Shown piece by piece: positions 1 to 8,576 of a stretch of DNA of 64,000 nt. How positions within the stretch are numbered: position 1 is the first letter of the stretch; each line of letters starts with the position of its first letter. Position numbers and translations under genes: made by a program. The notes beneath the pieces were generated by a model. The model did no database searches and was not told the origin of the DNA. It saw only the letters and a list, made by a program, of their open reading frames with translations. Source of the stretch: Deltaproteobacteria bacterium (GTDB taxonomy: Bacteria; Myxococcota; Myxococcia; Myxococcales; 40CM-4-68-19); assembly GCA_005879315.1 (NCBI GenBank), contig VBLC01000046.1, positions 129,424-193,423 of the forward strand, given 5' to 3'.

Positions 1-827
1 TTTTGTACATTTTGCAAAGCCGCCACGTCCCGCTCCAGCACCGACCCCAGTTCGCGCTCGTGCTTTTGCAGGACGCGCCGCACGATCTCGACGAGAAAAT
101 CCTCCGCCAGATCCATCGCGCCTTCGAGGTCCATCCAGGCCACCTCGGGCTCGACCATCCAGAATTCGGTCAAGTGGCGGCGCGTCTTGCTCTTCTCCGC
201 CCGGAACGTCGGACCGAAGACGTAGGCCTTGCCCACCGCCATCGCCGCCGCCTCGCCGTAGAGCTGGCCCGATTGAGTCAGATAAGCCTTGCCGAGATCG
301 AAGTAGGGAACCTCGAACAAGGTCGAGGTCCCCTCGCAGGCGGCGGGCGTGAGGATGGGCGAGTCGACGAGGGTGTAGCCGCGCTCGTCGAAGTAGTCGC
401 GGATGGCTTTGATGATGGTGTGCCGCACGGCGAGGATGGCCCGCTGCCTCGCGGAGCGCAGCCAGAGGTGTCGCTGCTCCTGGAGAAAGCCGACACCATG
501 TTCCTTGGGCTGGATGGGGTAGCCCTGCTCGCCTTGGACGACCCGAAAGTCATTGACGTGCAATTCGAAGCCGAGCGGGCTGCGCGGGTCCTTGGCAACC
601 TTGCCGCGCACTTCGACCGCGGCCTCCTGCGGAACGCCAGCAGCGGCAGCGAAGACCGCCTCCGGCACGTCCTTCTTGGACACGATGCACTGGATGATGC
701 CCGTGCCGTCCCGCACCTGGAGGAAATGCAGCTTGCCGCTCGACCGCTTGCCGTACAGCCAGCCGCGCAGCAGGACCTCCTCGCCCTCGTGCGTCGCAAT
801 GTCGCTGACGTAGACGTGTTTCTCCAT
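1..827 (-). CDS. asnS: Asparaginyl-tRNA synthetase, C-terminal part outside window
   Basis: Class II aminoacyl-tRNA synthetase charging tRNA-Asn in the cytoplasm. Reading the reverse strand from ATG at 827 gives [18 protein letters not shown], an N-terminal OB-fold anticodon-binding domain (about residues 1-110), then the start of the catalytic core. The motif 2 region [21 protein letters not shown] is typical of AsnRS. Frame stays open to the window edge, so about 275 residues are visible and the C-terminal half with motif 3 is missing. The ORF track lists only its shadows because the gene runs off the end. It is divergent from the M1 peptidase gene, with 71 bases between starts. AspRS was considered, but the motif 2 wording fits AsnRS better. 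Confidence 0.93.
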   Translation of the reverse strand, partial: MEKHVYVSDIATHEGEEVLLRGWLYGKRSSGKLHFLQVRDGTGIIQCIVSKKDVPEAVFAAAAGVPQEAAVEVRGKVAKDPRSPLGFELHVNDFRVVQGEQGYPIQPKEHGVGFLQEQRHLWLRSARQRAILAVRHTIIKAIRDYFDERGYTLVDSPILTPAACEGTSTLFEVPYFDLGKAYLTQSGQLYGEAAAMAVGKAYVFGPTFRAEKSKTRRHLTEFWMVEPEVAWMDLEGAMDLAEDFLVEIVRRVLQKHERELGSVLERDVAALQNVQ

Positions 828-898
828 GGGGCGGCGGATGCTATTGCCTCGCTGGCCGCGCGTCGAGTAGACCGTGCGTCCTCGTAAGCGGAGGTACA

Positions 899-3097
899 TT
901 GATCCTCTCCATCCTCCTCGCAGCACTGCTGGCGCAGCCGGCCCCGCCGAAGCTCGAACCGGCGAAGCCGCAAGCGCCGAGCGGCCCCGGGCCCGCCGCC
1001 CAGCGGACCGGACCCGCGATCGATGAGGACGGCATCGAGATCGCCGGCGCCTCGGCCAGCACGGTGCGCACGCCGAGCAGCGACTCGGCCTGGGGTGGCG
1101 TCCGCAGCGGCCGCGAGGCCGAGCTCTCGCAGCGCGTGGCCGATTACCAGCTCGAGGCGTTGCTCGATCCCGACAAGCACACCGTCGAGGGAAAGGAGCG
1201 GCTCACCTGGCGCAACCGGAGCGACAAGCGCATCACCCACCTCTATCTGCACCTCTACCTCAACGCCTTCGAGGGGCAAGGCAGCACCTTCTTCAGCGAG
1301 ATGTCGCGATACGGCGGCTTCCGCAGCGGCGTGCAGACCAAGAAAGGCGAGTGGGGGTACATCGAGCTCAAGAAGGTCGAGCAAGGCGGAAAGCCGGTGC
1401 GCTGGAGCTTCGTCCATCCGGACGGCGGACCCTCGACCGATCGGACGGTGGTGCGCTTCGATCTGCCCACGCCGGTGCCTGCTCACGGCACGGCTGTCCT
1501 CGACATCGACTTCCACGACCAGCTCCCGCGCGTGGTCGCGCGCACCGGGTACTTCGACAAGTACCATCTCGTCGCGCAGTGGTTTCCCAAGATCGGCGTG
1601 CTGGAATTGCCCGGCGAGCGCGGCGCCGTTCGCCCCCGCTGGAACTGCCACGAGTTCCACCTCAACAGCGAGTTCTATGCCGACTTCGGCTCCTACCGCG
1701 CCGAGATCACCCTGCCCAAAGGGTACACGCTCGGATCGACCGGAAGGGAGATCGACCCCGCGCAAGAGACGCCGCAGGGCGTGCGCCACCGCATCGCCGA
1801 GGACGACATCCACGACTTCGCCTTCACCGCCTGGGACAAGTACGCGCCGCCGCTCGAGGGCGACTGGCAGGGCGTCCACGTCAAGGTGCTCCACGCTCCC
1901 GAGCACGCCGAGTCGGCGCGCATCGCGCTCCAGGCCACCATCGACTCGCTCGAATACTTCTCCCGCACGCTCGGCCGCTATCCCTACCGGCAGGTCACGG
2001 TGGTGGTGCCGCCCTTCAACGCCTGGGAATCGGGCGGCATGGAGTACGAGACGTTCTTCACCAGCGTCGGCGCCCTCGGGCCGCCGTATCTGCAGCTCGT
2101 CCGCTACGTCACCGTCCACGAATTCGGCCATGGCTACTTCATGGGTCTGCTCGCCTCGAATGAATTCGAAGAGCCCTTCCTCGACGAGGGTCTCAACGAG
2201 CTGTGGGACACGCGGATGCAGTCGCAGGAGTTCCTCCAGATCCCCGCGCCGGGCATCCTCGGCCGCATCGGCCTGCGCACCCCGAAGGTCTCCTGGTGGG
2301 ACTACGAGCGGTACGAGGGAGGCACCTCCCGCTTCCCGGCCGACCCCATCGCGGGCAATTCCTGGGACCGCTACTCGAGAGCGAGCTACGGGCTCGTCTA
2401 CGCCCGCACCGTGCTCGTCTTCCATGATCTCGAGCAGCGCCTGGGCGGCGATCTGCTGGCGCGAGGCTTCCAGGAATACTACCGGCGCTGGCACCATCGG
2501 CATCCGTCGACGGCCGATCTGGAGAAGACGCTCGCCGACGTCGCCGGGGAGAGGGCGCCGGTCGTCCACCGCTGGTTCGCGGAGCAGGTCTACGATCGCG
2601 CGCCGATCGACGACCGGGTCGTCTTGGTCGAGGCGCAGGAGATCCTGCTGCCTCTCGGCTTCGTCGAGCTGCCCGACGGCAAGCGGGTCGAGCGCGACGC
2701 CAAGGAGGTAGAGAAGCTGGTGCGCGAGGCGCGCGAAGCCTTCCGCAAGGCGCATCCCGACGCCAAGCCTTCCCAGCCGGGGCCTTTTCCCTGGCGCTCG
2801 ACGGTCGAGGTGCGCCGCTACGCCGCGCAGGTGCCGCAGAAGCTGCTGGTCAAGTTCGAGGACGGAACTAGCGAGACCATCGTCTGGCCCGAGGAGGAGC
2901 GCTGGCACCGCTACGTCTTCGAGCGGCCGGTGAAGATCGAGTCGGCCCAGCTCGATCCCGAGCGCAACTGGCTGCTCGATCTCGACAAGCTCGACGACGG
3001 CCGCACGCGGGAGAAGAGCGCGCTCGCGGGACGGCGCTGGACGCTCGAGTTCAAGGCCTGGAGCGAGCTTGCCCTCTCGCTCCTGGAGGCGCTGTGA
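899..3097 (+). CDS. M1-family zinc metallopeptidase, exported
   Basis: Predicted zinc aminopeptidase-like enzyme of 732 aa. The TTG start follows a good GGAGG (889-893) and opens a signal peptide ([13 protein letters not shown]) with a Pro/Ala-rich linker. The zinc site HEFGH lies at residues 407-411 and the third ligand E430 comes 18 residues later, the HExxHx18E pattern of family M1. The substrate motif reads GGMEY, a variant of GxMEN. About 230 residues follow the catalytic domain. The gene overlaps the next start by four bases (GTGA), so the two are probably co-transcribed. The location is probably periplasm or outer membrane surface. The physiological substrate cannot be read from sequence. 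Confidence 0.88.
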   Translation: MILSILLAALLAQPAPPKLEPAKPQAPSGPGPAAQRTGPAIDEDGIEIAGASASTVRTPSSDSAWGGVRSGREAELSQRVADYQLEALLDPDKHTVEGKERLTWRNRSDKRITHLYLHLYLNAFEGQGSTFFSEMSRYGGFRSGVQTKKGEWGYIELKKVEQGGKPVRWSFVHPDGGPSTDRTVVRFDLPTPVPAHGTAVLDIDFHDQLPRVVARTGYFDKYHLVAQWFPKIGVLELPGERGAVRPRWNCHEFHLNSEFYADFGSYRAEITLPKGYTLGSTGREIDPAQETPQGVRHRIAEDDIHDFAFTAWDKYAPPLEGDWQGVHVKVLHAPEHAESARIALQATIDSLEYFSRTLGRYPYRQVTVVVPPFNAWESGGMEYETFFTSVGALGPPYLQLVRYVTVHEFGHGYFMGLLASNEFEEPFLDEGLNELWDTRMQSQEFLQIPAPGILGRIGLRTPKVSWWDYERYEGGTSRFPADPIAGNSWDRYSRASYGLVYARTVLVFHDLEQRLGGDLLARGFQEYYRRWHHRHPSTADLEKTLADVAGERAPVVHRWFAEQVYDRAPIDDRVVLVEAQEILLPLGFVELPDGKRVERDAKEVEKLVREAREAFRKAHPDAKPSQPGPFPWRSTVEVRRYAAQVPQKLLVKFEDGTSETIVWPEEERWHRYVFERPVKIESAQLDPERNWLLDLDKLDDGRTREKSALAGRRWTLEFKAWSELALSLLEAL

Positions 3098-4086
3098 TCA
3101 CGCCGCGTCTCTATCGGCGCTCGCTGCGCAATGCGCTGCAGTGGCGGCTCCTGTTTCTCTGGTGGGCCTCCCTGCTTCTTCCGGGCTTCGTCGCCGCCCA
3201 TCCGGTCGGGCATTACCTGAGCTCCCAGCTTGACCACTCGACGCGCGCGAAGGACGTCGTCGCCTGGATGGACGCGTCCACGGCGGTCGATCTGCTCCGT
3301 CATCTGGGCGATGCGGGCGCTGGTGAAGCCCTGGTGATGGGCCTTCTCGGGGCCGTGGTGGCGCTCCTCTTCCTCGCTCCCTTCATGGCGGGAGCGATGG
3401 TCGCCGCGGCGCGCAGCGACGAGCCGCTCCCGCTGCATCGGCTGCTTGCCGGCGCAGGCGAGATGTACGGCCGCATGTTCCGCACCACCCTCTGCGGGCT
3501 CATCCCTGTCGGCATCGGCGCGGCGCTGGCGAGCGCGGCGTTGAAGGCGGCGCAATCGCTGGCGTCGAAGGCGATCTGGGAGACCCAAGCACAGCGCAGC
3601 TTCCGCATTCTCTTCGTCGTCGCGGCGATCATTTTCTTCCTCTTTCATCTTCTCGTCGACACGGCGCGCGCGCAGTTCGTCGCCGAGCCCGCGCGGCGGT
3701 CGGCGCTGCTCGCGCTCTGGAGCGCGGTGAGGCTGTTCTGGCGTCGGCCGCTGCGGGTCCTCGCCGTCGGCGCATTGGGCAGCGCCGTCGGGCTCGGCCT
3801 CGCTGCCCTGGCGATGGTGTTGCGATTGCGCATCGATCAGGCCGGTATATTCAGTATACTCATTGCCTGGATGCTCGCCCAGGCCGCGCATCTGTCGATC
3901 GGCTGGGGCAGGGCGGCGCGCATCTTCGGCATCGCGGAGCTGGCGCGCGCCGACACTGCCGATCGGGCTCGCTCCGAAGCCTTCCGCATGGAGCCGCCCG
4001 CGAGCAGCCCGCCGCCGGTCGTACAATCGGAGACGCTGGAGACGCTCGTCCCGCCGTCCGCCGTTCCCTTGTCGCCCTCGAAATAG
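3094..4086 (+). CDS. Multi-pass membrane protein of unknown function
   Basis: A 330-aa integral membrane protein starting at GTG, translationally coupled to the peptidase gene by a GTGA overlap. Hydrophobic segments are visible near residues 20-35, 80-105, 130-150, 170-190, 220-245 and 250-270. The segment LLGAVVALLFLAPFMAGAMVAAAR and later blocks resemble bacterial membrane proteins of the DUF4013/glycerophosphodiesterase-membrane type only vaguely, so I assign no family. The last 50 residues are Pro/Ser-rich and cytoplasmic-looking. A role together with the M1 peptidase is only inferred from the overlap. The 54-base gap to leuS has no obvious terminator. Confidence 0.75.
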   Translation: MITPRLYRRSLRNALQWRLLFLWWASLLLPGFVAAHPVGHYLSSQLDHSTRAKDVVAWMDASTAVDLLRHLGDAGAGEALVMGLLGAVVALLFLAPFMAGAMVAAARSDEPLPLHRLLAGAGEMYGRMFRTTLCGLIPVGIGAALASAALKAAQSLASKAIWETQAQRSFRILFVVAAIIFFLFHLLVDTARAQFVAEPARRSALLALWSAVRLFWRRPLRVLAVGALGSAVGLGLAALAMVLRLRIDQAGIFSILIAWMLAQAAHLSIGWGRAARIFGIAELARADTADRARSEAFRMEPPASSPPPVVQSETLETLVPPSAVPLSPSK

Positions 4087-4140
4087 GTTGTCCCGCATTT
4101 TTGTCGGGGCGCGGCTACAATCGCGCCGCGGAGGAAGACC

Positions 4141-6630
4141 TTGCAGGAGAAGTACGACCCGAAGTCGATCGAGCCCCGCTGGCAGGAGCACTGGGCCAAG
4201 CGCGACCTCTTCCGCGCCGGCAACCGCCGCGACGCCCCGAAGAAGTACGTGCTGGCGATGCTGCCCTATCCCTCGGGCGAGATGCACATGGGACATGCGC
4301 GGGTCTACTCGATCACCGACGTGCTGGCCCGCTACTCTCGCAAGCGCGGTTTCGACGTCTTCCATCCCTTCGGCTGGGACTCCTTCGGCCTGCCCGCGGA
4401 GAACGCCGCGATCAAGGAAGGCGTGCACCCGGCGGTGCGCACGCCGAAGAACATCGCCTCCTTCAAGGCGGACGTCATCTCGCTGGGCATCTCGGTCGAC
4501 TGGTCCACCGAAATCAGCACCAGCGATCCCGAGTACTACCGCTGGAACCAGTGGTTCTTCCTCCGCATGCTGGAACGCGGGCTCTGCTATCGCCGCCGCG
4601 CTCGGGTGAACTTCTGCCCCTCCTGCAACACCGTCCTCGCCAACGAGCAGGTCGAGGAAGGCAAGTGCTGGCGCTGCGGCTCGACCGTCATCGAGCGCGA
4701 GATCCCCGAGTGGGCCTTCCGCATCACCGCCTATGCCGATCGGCTCCTGGAAGGGCTGAACAAGATCGACTGGCCCGAGCGGGTGGTGGCGATGCAGCGC
4801 AACTGGATCGGCCGCTCCGACGGCCTGGAGATCGACTTCGCCGTCTCCGGGCGCAAGGGCAAGGCCTTCCGCGTCTTCACCACGCGCGCCGACACGATCC
4901 ATGGCGCGACCTACGTCGCGGCAGCGCCCGACCATCCGCTGGTGATGGAGCTGGCGCCGGAGGAGAAGAAGGCCGAGATCGCCGCCTTCGCCGAGAAAGT
5001 GCGCCGCGCCGCCAAAGAAGTGGGCGAGGGCGCGCAGGCCGCCGAGAAGGAAGGGCTCGACACCGGCATCCGGGTGCGGAATCCCTTCACCAAGAAGCAG
5101 ATCCCCGTCTGGGTGGCGAACTTCGTCCTCTCCGGCTACGGCACGGGCGCGGTCATGTCGGTGCCGGCGCACGACCAGCGCGACTACGAGTTCGCGGTCA
5201 AGTATGGATTGCCCATCGAGTGGGTCATCCGTCCCGCCGACGAGGACGAGGTCACCCAGGCCGCCGCGCGCAAGCTGGCCGAGCAGAACAAGGCCTTCAC
5301 CGAATACGGCTTCCTCTTCGACTCCGGCGAATTCTCCGGGATGCCCTCCGAGCAGGCGCGGCTGGCCATCGCGGCGGAAGCGCAGCGGCGCGGCATCGGG
5401 CGTCCCGCGGTGAACTACCATCTGCGCGACTGGGGCGTCTCGCGGCAGCGCTACTGGGGCACGCCCATCCCCATCATCTATTGCGATCGCTGCGATCCGG
5501 ACCACCGCGGCATTCCCGTCCCCGACAGGGATCTGCCGGTGGTCCTGCCCGACATCGACGTGAAAGAAGTGCTGACCGGCAAGGGTGAGCCACCGCTGGC
5601 GAAGGTCGCCTCCTGGGTGAACATCAAGTGCCCCAATTGCGGCGGGCCGGCGCGGCGCGAGGCCGAGACGATGGACACCTTCGTCGACTCGAGCTGGTAC
5701 TTCGCTCGCTACCTCGATCCGCACAACGACCGCGAGCCGTTCTCGCGGGCGCAGGCCGATCGGTTCCTTCCCATCGACGTCTACGTGGGTGGGCCCGAGC
5801 ACGCGGTGCTCCACCTGCTCTACTTCCGCTTCTGGACGATGATGATGGAGGAGCTGGGGCTGTGCGGCATTTCCGAGCCGGCGCAGAAGCTGGTCACCCA
5901 GGGCATCGTCAAGGGCCGCGACGGCGAGAAGATGAGCAAGTCGAAGGGCAACGTCGTCCCGCCCCGCGAGATCATCGAGCGCTACGGCGCCGACACCGCG
6001 CGGCTGTTCATCCTCTTCGCCGCGCCGGCGGAGAAGGACATGGACTGGTCCGACGAGCAGGTCGAAGGCCAGCACCGCTTCCTCGGCCGCGTCTTCCGGC
6101 TGGTGCAGGGCGCGCTGCCGAAGGTGCGCGACGCGCGCGCTGGAGGGCCGCCCGACGAGCTGCGCCGGCGGACGCACAAGACCATCCTGCGCGTCACGCA
6201 GCAGCTCGAGCGGCTGCAGTTCAACACCGCCATCTCCTCCTTGATGGAGCTGTCCAACGCCGCCGCGGACTACCAGGGCGATCCGGGCGTGCTGCGCGAG
6301 TGCCTGGAGATCCTCGTGCAGCTGCTCTCGCCCATGGCGCCGCACATCGCCGAGGAGCTATGGGAGGCGCTGGGCGGGAAGGGCGAGTTCTCTCTCTTGC
6401 AGTGGCCGCAAGCGGACCCGGCGCTGGTGGTCGACGACGCCTATTCCATCGCGGTGCAGGTCAACGGCAAGCTCCGCGGCGAGGTGCAGGTGGCGGCGAC
6501 GGCGGGCGAGGCGGAGATCCGCGAGATCGCCGCGCAGGACCCCAAGGTGGCCGGCTGGCTGCACGGAAAGACCGTCAAGAAGGTCGTCGTGGTCCCGCGA
6601 CGGCTGGTCAACTTCGTCATCGCCGGATGA
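4141..6630 (+). CDS. leuS: Leucyl-tRNA synthetase
   Basis: Class I synthetase that attaches leucine to tRNA-Leu and edits misacylated products. Length of 829 aa is normal for bacterial LeuRS. HMGH appears near residue 51 (PSGEMHMGHARVYS), a Cys-rich zinc-binding insert follows (CPSC...CWRC), then the CP1 editing domain with the T-rich stretch FTTRADTIHGATYVA, the KMSKS loop (GEKMSKSKGN) and the anticodon-binding C-terminal part. Start is TTG at 4141 after GAGGAAG. The final ATGA overlaps the start of lptE. The leuS-lptE order is the same as in E. coli. Confidence 0.97.
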   Translation: MQEKYDPKSIEPRWQEHWAKRDLFRAGNRRDAPKKYVLAMLPYPSGEMHMGHARVYSITDVLARYSRKRGFDVFHPFGWDSFGLPAENAAIKEGVHPAVRTPKNIASFKADVISLGISVDWSTEISTSDPEYYRWNQWFFLRMLERGLCYRRRARVNFCPSCNTVLANEQVEEGKCWRCGSTVIEREIPEWAFRITAYADRLLEGLNKIDWPERVVAMQRNWIGRSDGLEIDFAVSGRKGKAFRVFTTRADTIHGATYVAAAPDHPLVMELAPEEKKAEIAAFAEKVRRAAKEVGEGAQAAEKEGLDTGIRVRNPFTKKQIPVWVANFVLSGYGTGAVMSVPAHDQRDYEFAVKYGLPIEWVIRPADEDEVTQAAARKLAEQNKAFTEYGFLFDSGEFSGMPSEQARLAIAAEAQRRGIGRPAVNYHLRDWGVSRQRYWGTPIPIIYCDRCDPDHRGIPVPDRDLPVVLPDIDVKEVLTGKGEPPLAKVASWVNIKCPNCGGPARREAETMDTFVDSSWYFARYLDPHNDREPFSRAQADRFLPIDVYVGGPEHAVLHLLYFRFWTMMMEELGLCGISEPAQKLVTQGIVKGRDGEKMSKSKGNVVPPREIIERYGADTARLFILFAAPAEKDMDWSDEQVEGQHRFLGRVFRLVQGALPKVRDARAGGPPDELRRRTHKTILRVTQQLERLQFNTAISSLMELSNAAADYQGDPGVLRECLEILVQLLSPMAPHIAEELWEALGGKGEFSLLQWPQADPALVVDDAYSIAVQVNGKLRGEVQVAATAGEAEIREIAAQDPKVAGWLHGKTVKKVVVVPRRLVNFVIAG

Positions 6631-7097
6631 AGAAAGGCAGGCCTCCGGCGCTTCTCTTCGCCCTCGCCGTCGCCTGCGGCTACGCCCCCGTCCGCCGTGC
6701 GGCTCCGCGGGGGATTCATGTGGCGGCGGTGCGCAACGACACGGCGCAGGCCGAAGCGGGCGGCCTCTTCGCCCAGGAGCTGCGCGCAGAGCTGGCCGGC
6801 CGCGGGCGTCTCGATCCCGACGGCGCGCCGGGCGACGAGCTGGCCGCGGAGCTGATCTCGATCGCCTCTTTGCCGACCGCAGCCGGAGCCGACGGCGCGC
6901 TCGCTTTCGCCGTCTCGGCCGTTCTGCGCGTGCGCGTTGGCGGCTGGGAGGACACGTCCTCCGGCTCGGAGGAGTACGCGAGCGGCGTCGATGTGCTCGG
7001 GACCGAGGCCAACCGCCGCGCCGCGCTGCGCCGCCTGGCGCGGACTCTCGCGCGCGAGGCGATCGAACGCTACGACGTCGCCGACCGGTTCAAGTGA
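6627..7097 (+). CDS. lptE: LptE-like LPS-assembly lipoprotein
   Basis: A 156-aa protein with an N-terminal hydrophobic segment ending in the lipobox-like VACGY, followed by the phrase GIHVAAVRNDTAQAEAGGLFAQELRAEL, which matches the LptE pattern (strand-helix typical of COG2980). LptE plugs the LptD barrel and helps place lipopolysaccharide in the outer leaflet. The start overlaps the leuS stop by four bases, and leuS-lptE linkage is an established synteny. Overall sequence conservation in this family is low, so the assignment leans partly on context. Confidence 0.8.
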   Translation: MKKGRPPALLFALAVACGYAPVRRAAPRGIHVAAVRNDTAQAEAGGLFAQELRAELAGRGRLDPDGAPGDELAAELISIASLPTAAGADGALAFAVSAVLRVRVGGWEDTSSGSEEYASGVDVLGTEANRRAALRRLARTLAREAIERYDVADRFK

Positions 7098-7113
7098 TTC
7101 CGGTCACCAAAGT

Positions 7114-7127
7114 GTGATCGCGATCAC
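7114..7127. repeat. Perfect 14-bp palindrome at the lptE/rpsT junction
   Basis: GTGATCGCGATCAC is its own reverse complement. It lies between the lptE stop and the rpsT stop and overlaps the last codons of rpsT. There is no loop and no T-tract, so it is a poor terminator candidate. It could be a protein-binding site or chance. Confidence 0.4.
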
Positions 7128-7390
7128 TTCGCCGGCGGCTGCGCCGCTTTGCTCAAGCGCGAGATGCGCCGCGCCGCCTGACCCTTGTGGATCACGCCCT
7201 TCGAAGAGGCCTTGGCGATCTGCTTCACCGCCGCCGTCAGCTCGGTCTTGATCCTGGCCGCGTCGCCGGCGGCCGCCGCCTCGCGAAAGCGGCGCACGCT
7301 CGTGCGGAGCGCCGAAAGGATCTGCTGGTTGCGCGCGCGATGCTTGTGCGCCTGGCGGTTCTGCTTCTCTGCCGATCGGGTATTGGCCAC
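7124..7390 (-). CDS. rpsT: 30S ribosomal protein S20
   Basis: An 88-aa basic helical protein, MANTRSAEKQNRQAHKHRARN at the start and the conserved region GVIHKGQAARRISRLSKA near the end, diagnostic of bS20. It binds 16S rRNA during 30S assembly. Length is standard. It is transcribed leftward as a single gene, convergent with lptE. A TTGACA -35 element lies about 55 bases upstream of the start. Confidence 0.96.
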   Translation of the reverse strand: MANTRSAEKQNRQAHKHRARNQQILSALRTSVRRFREAAAAGDAARIKTELTAAVKQIAKASSKGVIHKGQAARRISRLSKAAQPPAK

Positions 7391-7416
7391 GAAAACTCCC
7401 GGAATTTAGGCGGTCG

Positions 7417-7445
7417 CAGTTAGCAACCGGTTGGGCTGGTGTCAA
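7417..7445 (-). promoter_or_regulatory. Candidate housekeeping promoter of rpsT
   Basis: On the minus strand, TTGACA (7445-7440) is separated by 17 bases from TAACTG (7422-7417), and the rpsT ATG follows about 27 bases downstream. The -35 is perfect but the -10 is poor, so the assignment rests on position and the -35. Confidence 0.4.
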
Positions 7446-7462
7446 CGCGCTCGGGACACAGG

Positions 7463-7683
7463 TTGTCCACGGGGCGAGAGGAGCCTCCTAGCACTCCGTC
7501 TACGTGCCGTCACGTATCTTCGACCTCCCTCGGAAGCAAGGGGCAGCACCTCGAAATCCCATGGGTTTTTTGGACGACAAAAATGAGACCGTCTCTTGCT
7601 GAACGCGGCCGAAAGGGATTGTTTTTTCTAAACTTGGCTTGAATCCACAGGCTATCCACAACTGCGGTGGCGCCTGTGGAGAA
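7463..7683. other. Cluster of DnaA-box-like 9-mers in an AT-rich spacer
   Basis: The 294-base rpsT-mazG spacer contains four 9-mers close to the DnaA box TTATCCACA: TTGTCCACG (7463-7471), GAATCCACA (7641-7649), CTATCCACA (7652-7660) and, on the reverse strand, TTCTCCACA (7683-7675). A locally AT-rich stretch (about 7556-7640, with runs such as gttttttct) adjoins the three clustered boxes. TCCACAGGC and GCCTGTGGA also form a 9-bp inverted repeat here. No gene is visible in the spacer. Confidence 0.4.
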
Positions 7684-7684
7684 C

Positions 7685-8497
7685 CTAGGAAGAAGACTTC
7701 TCGCGCGCCTTCGCCTCGTTCCAGAGCAAGTCCATCTCCGCGAGCGATGACGAGCGCGGCGAGCTCCCTTTCTCGCGCAACCGCGCTTCGATGTGATGGA
7801 AGCGGTTCTCGAAGCGCCGCAGCGCTCCGCGGAGCGCTTCTTCGGGGTGCACCTTGAGCCAGCGGCCCAGATTGGCGAGGGCGAAGAGCAGATCGCCCAG
7901 CTCATTCTCGATGCTCTCGCGCTGGCCCGCCGCCATCGCCTCTTCCAGCTCGTTCAGCTCCTCGCGCACCTTGGCGAGCACGCTCTTCGCATCGGGCCAG
8001 TCGAAGCCCACCGCGCCGGCTTTCTCCGTCAGCCGCTCCGCCCGCACCAGCGCCGGCAGCCCGACCGGCACGCCTCCGACGGCCGACCGCTCCGCAAGCC
8101 CCTTCTCCTTGCGCTCGTCGGCCTTGATCCTCTCCCAGTTCTTCACCACCTCGCGCGATCCCGAGACCGTCAGGTCGCCGAACACGTGCGGGTGGCGGCG
8201 GGTGAGCTTGTCCGCGATCGTCGCGGCGACATCGGCGAAATCGAACTTGCCCTCCTCGCGGGCGATGCGCGCCTGGAAGACGACCTGGAAGAGCAGGTCG
8301 CCGAGCTCCTCGCGGTGGTGCGCGGAGTCGCCGGCCTCGATGGCCTCGATGACCTCGTGGGCTTCTTCGAGCAGGTAGGGAGTGAGCGTGCGCAGGGTCT
8401 GCTCCCTGTCCCAGGGGCAGCCGCCGGGGTCGCGGAGCTTGTCCATGATGTCGAGCAGCCGGCCCACTGCGACTGCCGCTTTCGCCTGATCGGCCAT
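7685..8497 (-). CDS. mazG: Nucleoside triphosphate pyrophosphohydrolase MazG
   Basis: Hydrolyses (d)NTPs to monophosphate and pyrophosphate, a cytoplasmic housekeeping enzyme. Two tandem MazG domains are visible: the first has GGCPWDREQT, then EEAHEVIEAIEAGD and EELGDLLFQVVF, and the second has REELNELEEAMAAG and ENELGDLLFALANL, both with the ExxE...ExxD metal-binding pattern. I chose the ATG at 8497 (MADQAK) because homologues start near there. The track start at 8515 would add six residues and places GGAGGGG directly against the ATG. It is divergent from the TPR gene at 8577. Confidence 0.93.
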   Translation of the reverse strand: MADQAKAAVAVGRLLDIMDKLRDPGGCPWDREQTLRTLTPYLLEEAHEVIEAIEAGDSAHHREELGDLLFQVVFQARIAREEGKFDFADVAATIADKLTRRHPHVFGDLTVSGSREVVKNWERIKADERKEKGLAERSAVGGVPVGLPALVRAERLTEKAGAVGFDWPDAKSVLAKVREELNELEEAMAAGQRESIENELGDLLFALANLGRWLKVHPEEALRGALRRFENRFHHIEARLREKGSSPRSSSLAEMDLLWNEAKAREKSSS

Positions 8498-8576
8498 GCC
8501 GCGGCCATACCACATCCCCTCCAGATCCCCGGCGGTTTCCTTGCTGCTCTCTCGACGCAGCGGCTAGGATGCCGCC

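Noticed and set aside
7644-7680. TCCACAGGC/GCCTGTGGA hairpin as mazG terminator
   Set aside because: In the mazG direction it is followed by A-rich rather than T-rich sequence, so it is not a standard terminator; the arms overlap DnaA-like boxes instead.
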